Positions 15,469-22,479 of a stretch of DNA of 23,426 bases are shown here, one piece after another. The number at the start of each line of letters is the position of its first letter. Position 1 is the stretch's first letter. Below the pieces are notes generated by a model. That model had not been told where the DNA came from, did not search any database, and saw only the letters and a list, made by a program, of their open reading frames with translations. Source of the stretch: JACZQZ01 sp046756945 (GTDB taxonomy: Bacteria > Pseudomonadota > Alphaproteobacteria > Rhodospirillales > 2-02-FULL-58-16); the NCBI GenBank assembly GCA_046756945.1, contig JBHHXI010000032.1:1-23426 (forward strand), in the 5' to 3' direction. Both the position numbers and the translations under genes were made by a program.

Positions 15469-17325
15469 TCACTGGGCCCGCCGCCAGGCATCGAGCACCA
15501 GCAGCGCCCAGATCTTGAGGGAATGATCTCGCATCCCGCGCCGCTGCGCCTTCAGCAGCCTCTCCACCGGGGCCCATTCCAGTCCCGCCGCCGCCATGCC
15601 GGCCGGCGTGAGGCGCCCGGCGACCGTGGCCGCCAGGTCACCCCGCAGCCACACGCCCATGGGCGGGTTGAAGCCCCGCTTGGGGCGGTCGATGACGGCG
15701 CCGGGCAGGAGGCGGCGCGCCACCGCCTTCAACAGGCATTTCATCCCGCTCTGGAAACGCAGTCCCGGGGCAAGGGCGCCGACGGCCTCCACCAGGCGGT
15801 GGTCGATCAGGGGCAGGCGCAGCTCCAGGGAATGGCGCATGCTCATGGCGTCGCCGTAGGCAAGCAGGTTGCCCGGCAGAAACGACCTGAGATCCGTCTG
15901 CTGCATGGCGTCCAGCGGGTGGCGCGACGGCGAATCCTCGTATAGCCGGGCAATGGGCCTTTCCGGCGGGGCGTCCAGGCCGAGCAGTTGCCGGCGTTCC
16001 TCCGGGTCGAAGTACTCCACCCAAGACGAGAACATTTCGCCATCGGGACAGTTCGCCCCGGCCAGGAACTCCCTGGCCCGGCGCAAGGCGTGACGTCCGC
16101 GGCTGCTTTCCGGGATCAGGCGCGACGCCGGCTCGATCACCCGCCGCCTGAGCCAGCCCGGCAGGCGCCGGTAGCGTTGCGCCAGCAGGCCGCCCGTGTA
16201 GCGGGGGTAGCCGGCGAACACCTCGTCGCCGCCGTCGCCGACCAGGGCCACGGTCACGTGCTCCCGCGCCTTGCGCGACAGGTCGTTGACCAAAAGCGCC
16301 GTGGGGTTGCCGAAGGGCTCGCCGAAACCGGCGACGTAGTCGTCCAGCAGGTCGACGAGGCGGGGGCCCGCCGGAAGCTCCGTGTGGGCGGCGCCGATGT
16401 GCCCGGCGACCGCGCGGGCGGCCGCGCGCTCGTCATAGGCCGCCTCGTCGAAGGTCATGGTGAAGGTGCGCACCGGGGCCGCGTCCCGGGCCTTGGCCTC
16501 CTCGGCCATGAGGGCGGCGATGACCGAGCTGTCGATGCCGCCGGACAGAAAACACCCCAGCGGCACGTCGGCGACCATGCGCTCGACGACGGCGCGGCGG
16601 ACCAGGGGCAGCAGTTCCTCGGCCGCCTCGTCCAGGGTCGGAGCGCGCCCTCCGGTGACCGCCGGCGCCCAATATTTCTCCAGGGAAACGGTTCCGTCCC
16701 GCCAGCGCAGCATATGACCCGGGGGCAGCTTGCGGATGCCCCGGTAGATGGTCCGCGGGCCCGGAACGTACAGGCAGGCGAGGAATTCCGACAGCGCGTC
16801 GGCGTCCACCGAAAGGTCGACGCCCGGGTGCGCCTTCAGCGCATGGATCTCCGAGGCGAAGGCCAGATGGCCGCCATCGAGCGCCGCGTAGACCAGGGGC
16901 TTTATGCCCAGGCGGTCGCGGCACAGCAGCAACTCGCGACGCTCGCGGTCCCAAAGGGCGAAGGCGAACATGCCGACCAGCCGGGCGACGCCCCCGGCGC
17001 CCGAGCGCCGCAGCAAATTGAGCAGCACCTCGGTATCGCTGGACGAGCGGAAACGGTCCCCCTGCGCTTCCAGCTCGGCCCGCAGTTCGCGGTAGTTGTA
17101 GACCTCTCCGTTGTAGGCCAGCACATAGCGCCCGCAGTCGGACACCATGGGCTGGGCGCCGCCGTCGCCGAGGTCGATCACCTTGAGCCGGGTGTGGGCG
17201 AAGCCCAGGCCGCCTTCGCTGTCCACCCATTGTCCGTCGGCGTCCGGGCCCCGGTGGCTGAGACGCGTCCTCGACGCGGCCAGGAACTCGGCCGTACTTC
17301 GGGTGCTGCCGGCGATGCCGCACAC
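15469..17325 (-). CDS. asnB: AsnB-type glutamine-dependent asparagine synthase / amidotransferase
   Basis: The product has 618 residues. The N-terminal class II glutaminase domain (about 1-215) has the nucleophile Cys2 (start MCGIAG), Arg46, NGEVYNY (72-78), the SSDTE loop (95-99) and RDRLGIKP (136-143). The C-terminal ATP-pyrophosphatase domain has the PP-loop SGGIDSS (261-267). Both active sites look complete. The textbook reaction is aspartate plus glutamine plus ATP to asparagine. In polysaccharide clusters, members of this family are often thought to amidate sugar carboxyls or other acceptors, and the position between a methyltransferase and the initiating transferase suggests that role; this is inference. 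The start codon is GTG (17325), fixed by the need for Cys at position 2, and lies 7 nt after the preceding stop, so the two genes are almost certainly cotranscribed. Confidence 0.95.
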   Translation of the reverse strand: MCGIAGSTRSTAEFLAASRTRLSHRGPDADGQWVDSEGGLGFAHTRLKVIDLGDGGAQPMVSDCGRYVLAYNGEVYNYRELRAELEAQGDRFRSSSDTEVLLNLLRRSGAGGVARLVGMFAFALWDRERRELLLCRDRLGIKPLVYAALDGGHLAFASEIHALKAHPGVDLSVDADALSEFLACLYVPGPRTIYRGIRKLPPGHMLRWRDGTVSLEKYWAPAVTGGRAPTLDEAAEELLPLVRRAVVERMVADVPLGCFLSGGIDSSVIAALMAEEAKARDAAPVRTFTMTFDEAAYDERAAARAVAGHIGAAHTELPAGPRLVDLLDDYVAGFGEPFGNPTALLVNDLSRKAREHVTVALVGDGGDEVFAGYPRYTGGLLAQRYRRLPGWLRRRVIEPASRLIPESSRGRHALRRAREFLAGANCPDGEMFSSWVEYFDPEERRQLLGLDAPPERPIARLYEDSPSRHPLDAMQQTDLRSFLPGNLLAYGDAMSMRHSLELRLPLIDHRLVEAVGALAPGLRFQSGMKCLLKAVARRLLPGAVIDRPKRGFNPPMGVWLRGDLAATVAGRLTPAGMAAAGLEWAPVERLLKAQRRGMRDHSLKIWALLVLDAWRRAQ

Positions 17326-17332
17326 GGACGTT

Positions 17333-18175
17333 CTAATCCACGGGCTTGTCGAACTCGGCCACCAGGCACATCCCGAAGCGCGCCTTCAGGGCCCGGTCCA
17401 GCCAGCCGGGCATGAACGGCAGGATCGGCTTCTGGTACTGGGTGACGCTGATCCGGCGCGCCGTCAGCCCGGCCCCGGCGAGCAGGCCGGCGATCTCGTG
17501 GCGGCGCAGGTACCGGTGATAGTAGCCGTCGGTGTAGAAGTCCTGGACCGAGCGCAGGGTATGGCCGCGGAACAGCTTTCCCTTCACCAGCAGCCATTTC
17601 AGGCCGTTCAGGTAATAGACGGCGCTGGCCCGGTGATAGACCATGACCAGGCCGGATTTCCCCGGCTTCAGCACCCGGGAGAGCTCCCGGAACGCCGCCT
17701 CGATATCGTCGGTGTGATGGAGGACGCCCCACGAGAACACGAAATCGAAGCTGGCCGGCGGCAAGGCCATGTGTTCGGCATCCATCTGGACGATATCCAG
17801 CTCCAGCCCCTGCGCCCGGGCGTTGCGCCTGGCCAGGGAGACCGCGGCCCCGGTGATGTCGATGGCGGTGACGCGGGCGCCCATCTTCGCCAGCCGGCAC
17901 GAGAGCGCGCCCGAGCCGCAGCCGACGTCGAGCACCCTCTGTCCCTGGAAATCCATGCGATCGAACCACTGCCTGAGGAACGGGCTCGCCGCGAAAATCC
18001 GGTTTTCGATGTGTTTGAATTCGTCGGCGTCCACGGGCAGGCGGTCGTCCGCGTGCCAGTCGGCATAGGTCATCGGCATGCGCTCCCACCACAGGCGGTT
18101 GCGCTCTTGGGCGTTCGCCGTGTCCTCGTCGACGGCGGCGCGGGTCGATGTGAAGGGGTTCCTGGCTTCGGGCAA
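17333..18175 (-). CDS. Class I SAM-dependent methyltransferase
   Basis: The product is 280 residues from the chosen start. Seen: the SAM-binding glycine motif VLDVGCGSGALS at about 75-86, an acidic motif II region (VTAIDITGAAV), a motif IV-like FDFVFSWGVLHHT typical of Methyltransf_11 enzymes, and an N-terminal NRLWWERMPMTYADW segment seen in a subset of these enzymes. The likely job is O- or N-methylation of a sugar or a biosynthetic intermediate of the polysaccharide; the acceptor cannot be read from the sequence. The start is uncertain. The frame is open to 18547 inside the GT2 gene, but there is no ATG or GTG between the GT2 stop and the WWER segment, only TTG at 18175, 20 nt after that stop. 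ATGs at 18079 and 18073 would remove the conserved N-terminal segment. Confidence 0.85.
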   Translation of the reverse strand: MPEARNPFTSTRAAVDEDTANAQERNRLWWERMPMTYADWHADDRLPVDADEFKHIENRIFAASPFLRQWFDRMDFQGQRVLDVGCGSGALSCRLAKMGARVTAIDITGAAVSLARRNARAQGLELDIVQMDAEHMALPPASFDFVFSWGVLHHTDDIEAAFRELSRVLKPGKSGLVMVYHRASAVYYLNGLKWLLVKGKLFRGHTLRSVQDFYTDGYYHRYLRRHEIAGLLAGAGLTARRISVTQYQKPILPFMPGWLDRALKARFGMCLVAEFDKPVD

Positions 18176-18195
18176 GGGGGTACTCGGGGCTCCGG

Positions 18196-19092
18196 TCAGG
18201 ATTTCATGTTGGGGATCAGGCTGGCCAGCGCCGTCACGTAGGCGCGCAGGAAAAGCGGATAGGATCCGATGCTGGCAAGCGCGGCGGCGAGCGCCAGGCG
18301 CGCATCTCCGGCGGGAAGGTATTTGCGCGCCGCGCCGTGGTGCAGCGACGCGATGCGCTTGCGGTAGCGCACCCTGTCGCGGAGGCTTTTGTCGGGCAGG
18401 GCGGCGTAATGGTCCCCGACGATCTTCAGCCCCGCCGCAAGGTGCGTCGCCACCGAGCCCGACGCGCTTGCTCCGTGCATGCGGTATTCCGTCAACGGGT
18501 CGGGAATGAAGGCAAACCGCGCCCCCGCCCGGGACAGCTTCAGCCACAGCTCGTAGTCCTCGGCGGTCTGGTAGCCGGCGTCCTCGGAGAAGCGGCCGAC
18601 CCTGTCCAGCCAGTCCTTGCGGACCATGGCGGCGGACGGCGTGACGCAGGTGCCGTCGAACAGAAGGCTGCGGTAGCGGGTCCTCGCCTCGGGACCGGAG
18701 CGCACGGTGCGGACCTCGCCCTCATCGCGGAACATGACCATGCCGTGCCCGAGGACGTCGATGTCCGGCGTCACGGCGGCCAGGCAGCGTTCCAGCTTGG
18801 CGGGGCGCCAGCGGTCGTCGGAATCGAGAAAGGCGATCCACCCGGCCCGGGCCTTCTCCACGCCCTTGTTGCGCGACGCGGCGATGATCCCGTCGTTGCG
18901 GAAATGGATCAGCGCGACCCGTGGATCGTTCAGGTTCTCGACGACCGCTACGGTGTCGTCGTCGGAATGGTTGTTGATGACGATGGCCTCCCACTCAGGC
19001 ATGGTCTGGGCGGCCAGGGACCCCAGGCATTCGCGCAGGAAGCCCGCCTGGTTGTACGTCGGTATGATCACCGAGACTCGCGGGTCGGCCAT
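18196..19092 (-). CDS. GT2-family (GT-A fold) glycosyltransferase
   Basis: A 298-residue inverting glycosyltransferase. Seen: the opening VSVIIPTYNQAGFL (6-19), the metal-binding acidic motif FLDSDD (88-93), an acceptor-side AEDYELWL, and a YRMHG segment common in this family. It probably adds one sugar of the repeat unit from a nucleotide donor on the cytosolic face; donor and acceptor are unknown. Its C-terminus is short and moderately hydrophobic (LFLRAYVTALASLI), perhaps for membrane association. ATG 19092 overlaps the upstream stop in TGATG, which fixes the start and indicates coupled translation with the SDR gene. The CDP-sugar made by the four genes just upstream is a natural candidate donor; this is inference. 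Confidence 0.93.
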   Translation of the reverse strand: MADPRVSVIIPTYNQAGFLRECLGSLAAQTMPEWEAIVINNHSDDDTVAVVENLNDPRVALIHFRNDGIIAASRNKGVEKARAGWIAFLDSDDRWRPAKLERCLAAVTPDIDVLGHGMVMFRDEGEVRTVRSGPEARTRYRSLLFDGTCVTPSAAMVRKDWLDRVGRFSEDAGYQTAEDYELWLKLSRAGARFAFIPDPLTEYRMHGASASGSVATHLAAGLKIVGDHYAALPDKSLRDRVRYRKRIASLHHGAARKYLPAGDARLALAAALASIGSYPLFLRAYVTALASLIPNMKS

Positions 19093-20051
19093 CAGCCGGT
19101 CGTCGCCTCGGCCGCGAAGGCGTCGCGGCACAGGCTGAGCGTCGCGTCGATTTCGGCGCCCTCGTCGCCGCGCAGCCGGAAACCCGTCGCCAGCAGCTTA
19201 TCGTTGCGGTAGCGCAGGTCGCCGCCGGTGTCCTGTCCCTTGGGAGTCGCGCAGCGGATGGGCGGGGCGAAGCCGAGGACGGTCCGGCACCTCTCGGCAA
19301 TCAGGCCGGCGATCTCGTACGATGACCGGCTGCGGCCGCCGCCCACGTTGAACACGCCGTCGCCCCACGCCCCGGCGGGCAGGCCGAGGAAATGGTCCAC
19401 GGCGCGCGCCACGTCGGAGAGGGGTATGAAATCCCGGCGTTCCAGGCCGGTGCCCCGGAGCACCAGTTCCCCCTCGGTCACCGCCTGGCGGCAGAGCTCG
19501 TTGCCGAGCAGCGTCCAGCAGTCGGCCGCGGGGTCGGCCGGCGCGCCCAACCCATTGGACAGGCGCAGCACCAGCCCGGCGACGCCCGAGGCCAGCACCA
19601 GCTCCTCGGCCGCGCGGTGGGTGGTGGCGTAGGGGTGGGCCGGACGGGGCGCGGTCTCTTCGCTGATCTCGCCCCGCAACGGCGCGCCGTAGACATGGGC
19701 GGTGGAGACATAGACGAAGCGCCGCACGCCGGCCTTCTCCGCCGCCGCGAGCAGCCTGCCGGTGCCGCGCACGTTGACCATATGGGCGCCTTCGGGATCG
19801 GCGGCGCAGTCCCGCGCGTTCATCGCCGCCAGGTGGAGCACGGCGTCGACACCGTCGCAGATCGCCGCCAACGCGCCGTCGTCCAGGAGGTCCGCCCGCA
19901 CCACCTGCATGGCACCGGCCCAGGCCGGCCGGTCCTTTGGCGGCCGGCGGGTGGACACCCGCAGGGTGTAGGGTCCGGAAGCTTTCAGATGGCCGAGGAT
20001 GCGGCCGCCCAGATACCCCAGCCCGCCGGTGACGAGGACCGTTTCGCTCAT
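19092..20051 (-). CDS. SDR sugar-nucleotide reductase/epimerase with Tyr-x3-His
   Basis: A 319-residue extended SDR. Seen: the NAD(P) loop TGGLGYLGG (Gly9/12/15), HLAAMNA in the position of the HLAA motif, STAHVYG around Ser116/Thr117, and the catalytic Tyr141 in PYATTHRAAEE. Position 145, where the classic YxxxK lysine belongs, is His (CAC at 19619-19617). After CDP-glucose dehydratase and an RmlC-like epimerase, the expected reaction is reduction of the C4 keto group of a CDP-4-keto-6-deoxyhexose. A 4-epimerase or other role is possible. The start ATG overlaps the stop of the cupin gene (ATGA) and its own stop overlaps the GT2 start, so it is fixed in a tightly coupled block. The His may be a feature of the subfamily rather than damage, because the rest of the protein is intact. 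Confidence 0.9.
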   Translation of the reverse strand: MSETVLVTGGLGYLGGRILGHLKASGPYTLRVSTRRPPKDRPAWAGAMQVVRADLLDDGALAAICDGVDAVLHLAAMNARDCAADPEGAHMVNVRGTGRLLAAAEKAGVRRFVYVSTAHVYGAPLRGEISEETAPRPAHPYATTHRAAEELVLASGVAGLVLRLSNGLGAPADPAADCWTLLGNELCRQAVTEGELVLRGTGLERRDFIPLSDVARAVDHFLGLPAGAWGDGVFNVGGGRSRSSYEIAGLIAERCRTVLGFAPPIRCATPKGQDTGGDLRYRNDKLLATGFRLRGDEGAEIDATLSLCRDAFAAEATTG

Positions 20052-20497
20052 CCGCTCCCGGCCGTCCAGTCGTAGGGGATGGTGGAATCCATGGGATCGC
20101 GGCGGACGATCTCGTCCGGGTCGTGGGGGATGGTGGCGCAGTTGGCGACGATGGAGGTTTCGCCGCCCAGTCCCTTGAAGCCGTTCCAGATCATCGGCGG
20201 AACGGTGACCAGGCAGTAGGCGTCGGGCCCGAGGACCATTTCCTGCACCTCTCCCCTGGTCGGGCTGTCGGGACGGTCGTCGTAGAGGACGAACCGGATC
20301 TCGCCCAGGGGCACCGCGTAGTTCAGGGTCATCCGCTTGTGGATGTGCCAGGCCTTGATGGCGCCGGGGAAGACGCAGGAAAAGTAGATCTCGCCGAACG
20401 CCTCGAAGACGTCCCAGTCCCGGCGCAGCATGTGCATGACCTTGCCGCGCCCGTCGGCTATCTGGCGCAGGGGCGTTATGCGGACGCCGTCGATGAT
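20048..20497 (-). CDS. RmlC-like cupin sugar epimerase (dTDP-4-dehydrorhamnose 3,5-epimerase family), apparent ATC start
   Basis: A 149-residue cupin. Seen: an N-terminal IIDGVRITPLRQI, then GEIYFSCVFPGAIKAWHIHK with the expected active-site His (HxHK), NYAVPLGEIRFVLYDD, VPPMIWNGFKGLG and a C-terminal IPYDW. This pattern matches the RmlC-related proteins found in CDP- and dTDP-sugar clusters. The likely substrate is the CDP-4-keto-6-deoxyglucose made by the gene upstream, epimerised at C3 and/or C5. No ATG, GTG or TTG precedes the conserved N-terminus except a GTG far inside rfbG that would add about 30 unrelated residues. ATC at 20497-20495, 7 nt after AGGGAG, is where an ATG would be expected. 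The first ATG inside (KVMHML) would delete conserved residues. The stop overlaps the next start as ATGA. Confidence 0.85.
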   Translation of the reverse strand: MIDGVRITPLRQIADGRGKVMHMLRRDWDVFEAFGEIYFSCVFPGAIKAWHIHKRMTLNYAVPLGEIRFVLYDDRPDSPTRGEVQEMVLGPDAYCLVTVPPMIWNGFKGLGGETSIVANCATIPHDPDEIVRRDPMDSTIPYDWTAGSG

Positions 20498-20504
20498 CCT
20501 GGCT

Positions 20505-20510
20505 CTCCCT
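20505..20510 (-). promoter_or_regulatory. Ribosome-binding site that decides the cupin gene's ATC start
   Basis: AGGGAG overlaps the rfbG TAG stop and lies 7 nt before ATC (20497-20495). This is ideal spacing for that codon and poor spacing for any standard start codon in the frame. Confidence 0.6.
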
Positions 20511-21573
20511 AGCTCTCCATGAAGGCCCTGATCTGGCGCCGGGTGGCGTCCACGGGGCTGTCGCCGTCGTGCACGGCCCGGTACCACGACACCGTCTCGG
20601 CGATGGTGCGCCCGGCGTCCCATCTGGGCGACCATCCGAGCCCGGTTTGCGCCTTGTCGATGCTCAGGCGCAACAGGGTCGCCTCGTGCGGGTCGCCGGG
20701 CTCCCGTTCGACCGTGATGTGCCCTTCGCCCCACTCGCGGACCACGGCTTCCGCGAGCTCGCGCACGGTGCGCACGGACCCGGGCCGGGGCCCGAAGTTC
20801 CAGGCGCCCGAATGGCGCCCCGGGTCTTCGAGCATGCGGGCGGCCAGCAGCAGGTAGCCCGACAACGGCTCGAGCACGTGCTGCCAGGGCCGCGTGGCGT
20901 CCGGATTCCTGAGCACGATCCCGGCGCCGTCCTTGAGGGCGCGCATGCAGTCCGGCACGATGCGGTCCGCGGTCCAGTCGCCGCCGCCGATCACGTTGCC
21001 GGCGCGGGTGCTGGCGACGCCGGGCGCCCCGTCGCCGTGGAAATACGACGTGATGTAGGCGCCGATGACCATCTCGGCGGCGGCCTTGGAGGCGCTGTAG
21101 GGATCGTGGCCCCCCAGCTCGTCGTTCTCGCGGTAGCCCCACACCCACTCCTTGTTGCGGTAGCACTTGTCGGACGTGATGCAGACGACGGCGCCCACCG
21201 ACGGCGTGGCGCGGACCGCTTCCAGGACGTTGACGGCGCCGCCGACGTTGGTGTCGAAGGTATATTTCGGCTCGTCGTAGGAACGGCGCACCAGGGACTG
21301 CGCCGCCAGGTGGAAGACGATCTCGGGCCGGGCCCCGGCGAAGGCCGTCCGCACGGCGTCCGCGTCGCGCACGTCGCCGTCGACGTGGCGGATCATGCGC
21401 TTGAGGCCGAGAAGGTCGAACAGGGGCTGCCCGCCCTCGGCCGGAAGCGCATACCCGGTGACGTCGGCGCCCAGCTCCGTCAGCCACAGGGACAGCCACG
21501 ACCCCTTGAAACCGGTGTCGCCGGTGACGAGGACCCTTTTTCCGCGGAAGACGTCGTACACGGTCCGGCTCAC
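20509..21573 (-). CDS. rfbG: CDP-glucose 4,6-dehydratase
   Basis: This 354-residue SDR converts CDP-D-glucose to CDP-4-keto-6-deoxy-D-glucose, the branch point for CDP-dideoxy and CDP-deoxy sugars. Seen: the NAD loop TGDTGFKGSW (17-26), which is the distinctive RfbG form; HLAAQSLVRRSY; the catalytic TSDKCYRNKEW (Thr133, Asp135, Lys136); and Tyr159-x3-Lys163 in DPYSASK. STRAGNVIGGGDW and RPWQHVLEPLSGYL are also family hallmarks. The start is GTG 21573, which overlaps the rfbF stop as GTGA and sits just before the first conserved strand. The frame is open further upstream only inside rfbF. Together with rfbF it makes the committed CDP-sugar intermediate, and the coupled junction suggests matched expression. 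Confidence 0.97.
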   Translation of the reverse strand: MSRTVYDVFRGKRVLVTGDTGFKGSWLSLWLTELGADVTGYALPAEGGQPLFDLLGLKRMIRHVDGDVRDADAVRTAFAGARPEIVFHLAAQSLVRRSYDEPKYTFDTNVGGAVNVLEAVRATPSVGAVVCITSDKCYRNKEWVWGYRENDELGGHDPYSASKAAAEMVIGAYITSYFHGDGAPGVASTRAGNVIGGGDWTADRIVPDCMRALKDGAGIVLRNPDATRPWQHVLEPLSGYLLLAARMLEDPGRHSGAWNFGPRPGSVRTVRELAEAVVREWGEGHITVEREPGDPHEATLLRLSIDKAQTGLGWSPRWDAGRTIAETVSWYRAVHDGDSPVDATRRQIRAFMES

Positions 21574-22352
21574 GTGCCGTGCCAGGGGGCCTCGCCCTGC
21601 GTCCACAGGCCGTTGAGCAGCGCGAAATCGCGGTAGGTGTCCATGCACTGCCAGAAGCCGTCGTGCGGATACAGCATCATCTGTCCGTCGCCCACCAGCC
21701 GCCGCATGGGCTCCTGCTCCAGCACCAGGTCCTCGCGGTCGTCCAGGTAGTCGAACAGCTCGGCGCGGCAGACGAAAAACCCGCCCGAGATCCGCCCGCC
21801 CGTGGCCTGGGGCTTTTCGTTGAACTCGAAGACCTTTCCCGAGTCGTCGCTGTCCAGTTCCCCGAAGCGCCCCGGCGGGCGTACGCCGGTGACCGTCAGG
21901 ATCTTGCCGTGTTCCCGGTGAAAGGCGGCCAGGGCGTCGAAATCGATGTCACCGAGCCCGTCGCCGTAGGTGAGCATGAAGTTCTCCTCGCCGGCCACAT
22001 ACTCCTCGATCCGCTTGACCCGCGCCCCGGTCATGGCGTCCAGCCCGGTATCGGCAAGGGTGACCCGCCAGTCGGCCGCGTCGTGGTTACCGTGGAATTC
22101 GATGGCCTTGTCGCGCCCCAGGGTCACGGTGAAGTCGGTGGTGTGGGCCTCGTAGTTGAGGAAGAACTCCTTGATCACCCGCGCCTTGTAGCCCAGGCAC
22201 AGGATAAACTCCCGGTGCCCGGCCCGGGCATAGCTCTTCATCAGGTGCCACAGGATCGGCAGGTCGCCGATGGGGATCATCGGCTTCGGCAGATCGTCGG
22301 CGATACCGCGGATGCGGGTGCCCTGCCCGCCGCAGAGAATGACCACTTTCAT
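21570..22352 (-). CDS. rfbF: Glucose-1-phosphate cytidylyltransferase
   Basis: The 260-residue enzyme joins CTP and glucose-1-phosphate to give CDP-glucose, the first step of the CDP-sugar route. Seen: the nucleotidyltransferase signature LCGGQGTRIRG (6-16), Lys23 in LPKPMIPIG, and HTTDFTVTLG. The metal-site segment TYGDGLGDID, the SGGFFVC strand and the FWQCMDT segment, typical of RfbF rather than RfbA/GalU, are also present. The length is the family norm. ATG 22352 is chosen because the Rossmann-like strand starts at once; a further 29 codons are open upstream but run through a hairpin-rich intergenic stretch. GGAG lies about 11 nt before the ATG. The stop overlaps the rfbG start. Confidence 0.97.
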   Translation of the reverse strand: MKVVILCGGQGTRIRGIADDLPKPMIPIGDLPILWHLMKSYARAGHREFILCLGYKARVIKEFFLNYEAHTTDFTVTLGRDKAIEFHGNHDAADWRVTLADTGLDAMTGARVKRIEEYVAGEENFMLTYGDGLGDIDFDALAAFHREHGKILTVTGVRPPGRFGELDSDDSGKVFEFNEKPQATGGRISGGFFVCRAELFDYLDDREDLVLEQEPMRRLVGDGQMMLYPHDGFWQCMDTYRDFALLNGLWTQGEAPWHGT

Positions 22353-22479
22353 CGGCGCGTTCGCTCCGCTTTCGGATGTGTCGGGGCCGGCGTTCCGCCG
22401 CCGGCTCCATTGATACACGCCGCAAGGCGGCGTGAACAAGGGGCTGGGATCCCGGCTTCCGCTTCGCCCCCGGACGTGA
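22353..22479. other. Hairpin-bearing gap upstream of rfbF
   Basis: This 127-bp gap holds two clear stems: GCCGGCG/CGCCGGC (22386-22405, 6-nt loop) and CACGCCGC/GCGGCGTG (22416-22434, loop AAG). Neither is followed by a T-run in the operon direction. A promoter for rfbF could lie here, but I see no convincing -35/-10 pair. The hairpins do not share the A-run/GCGGGGC core of elements A and B. Confidence 0.5.

Noticed and set aside
20498..21499. A long N-terminal extension of the cupin epimerase frame
   Set aside because: The extra residues are Arg/Gly-rich shadow of rfbG. Only the part from about 20497 matches the RmlC-like family.
22386..22434. Third copy of the palindromic element family upstream of rfbF
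   Set aside because: It has two stem-loops but lacks the A-run/GCGGGGC core shared by elements A and B, so membership is not supported.
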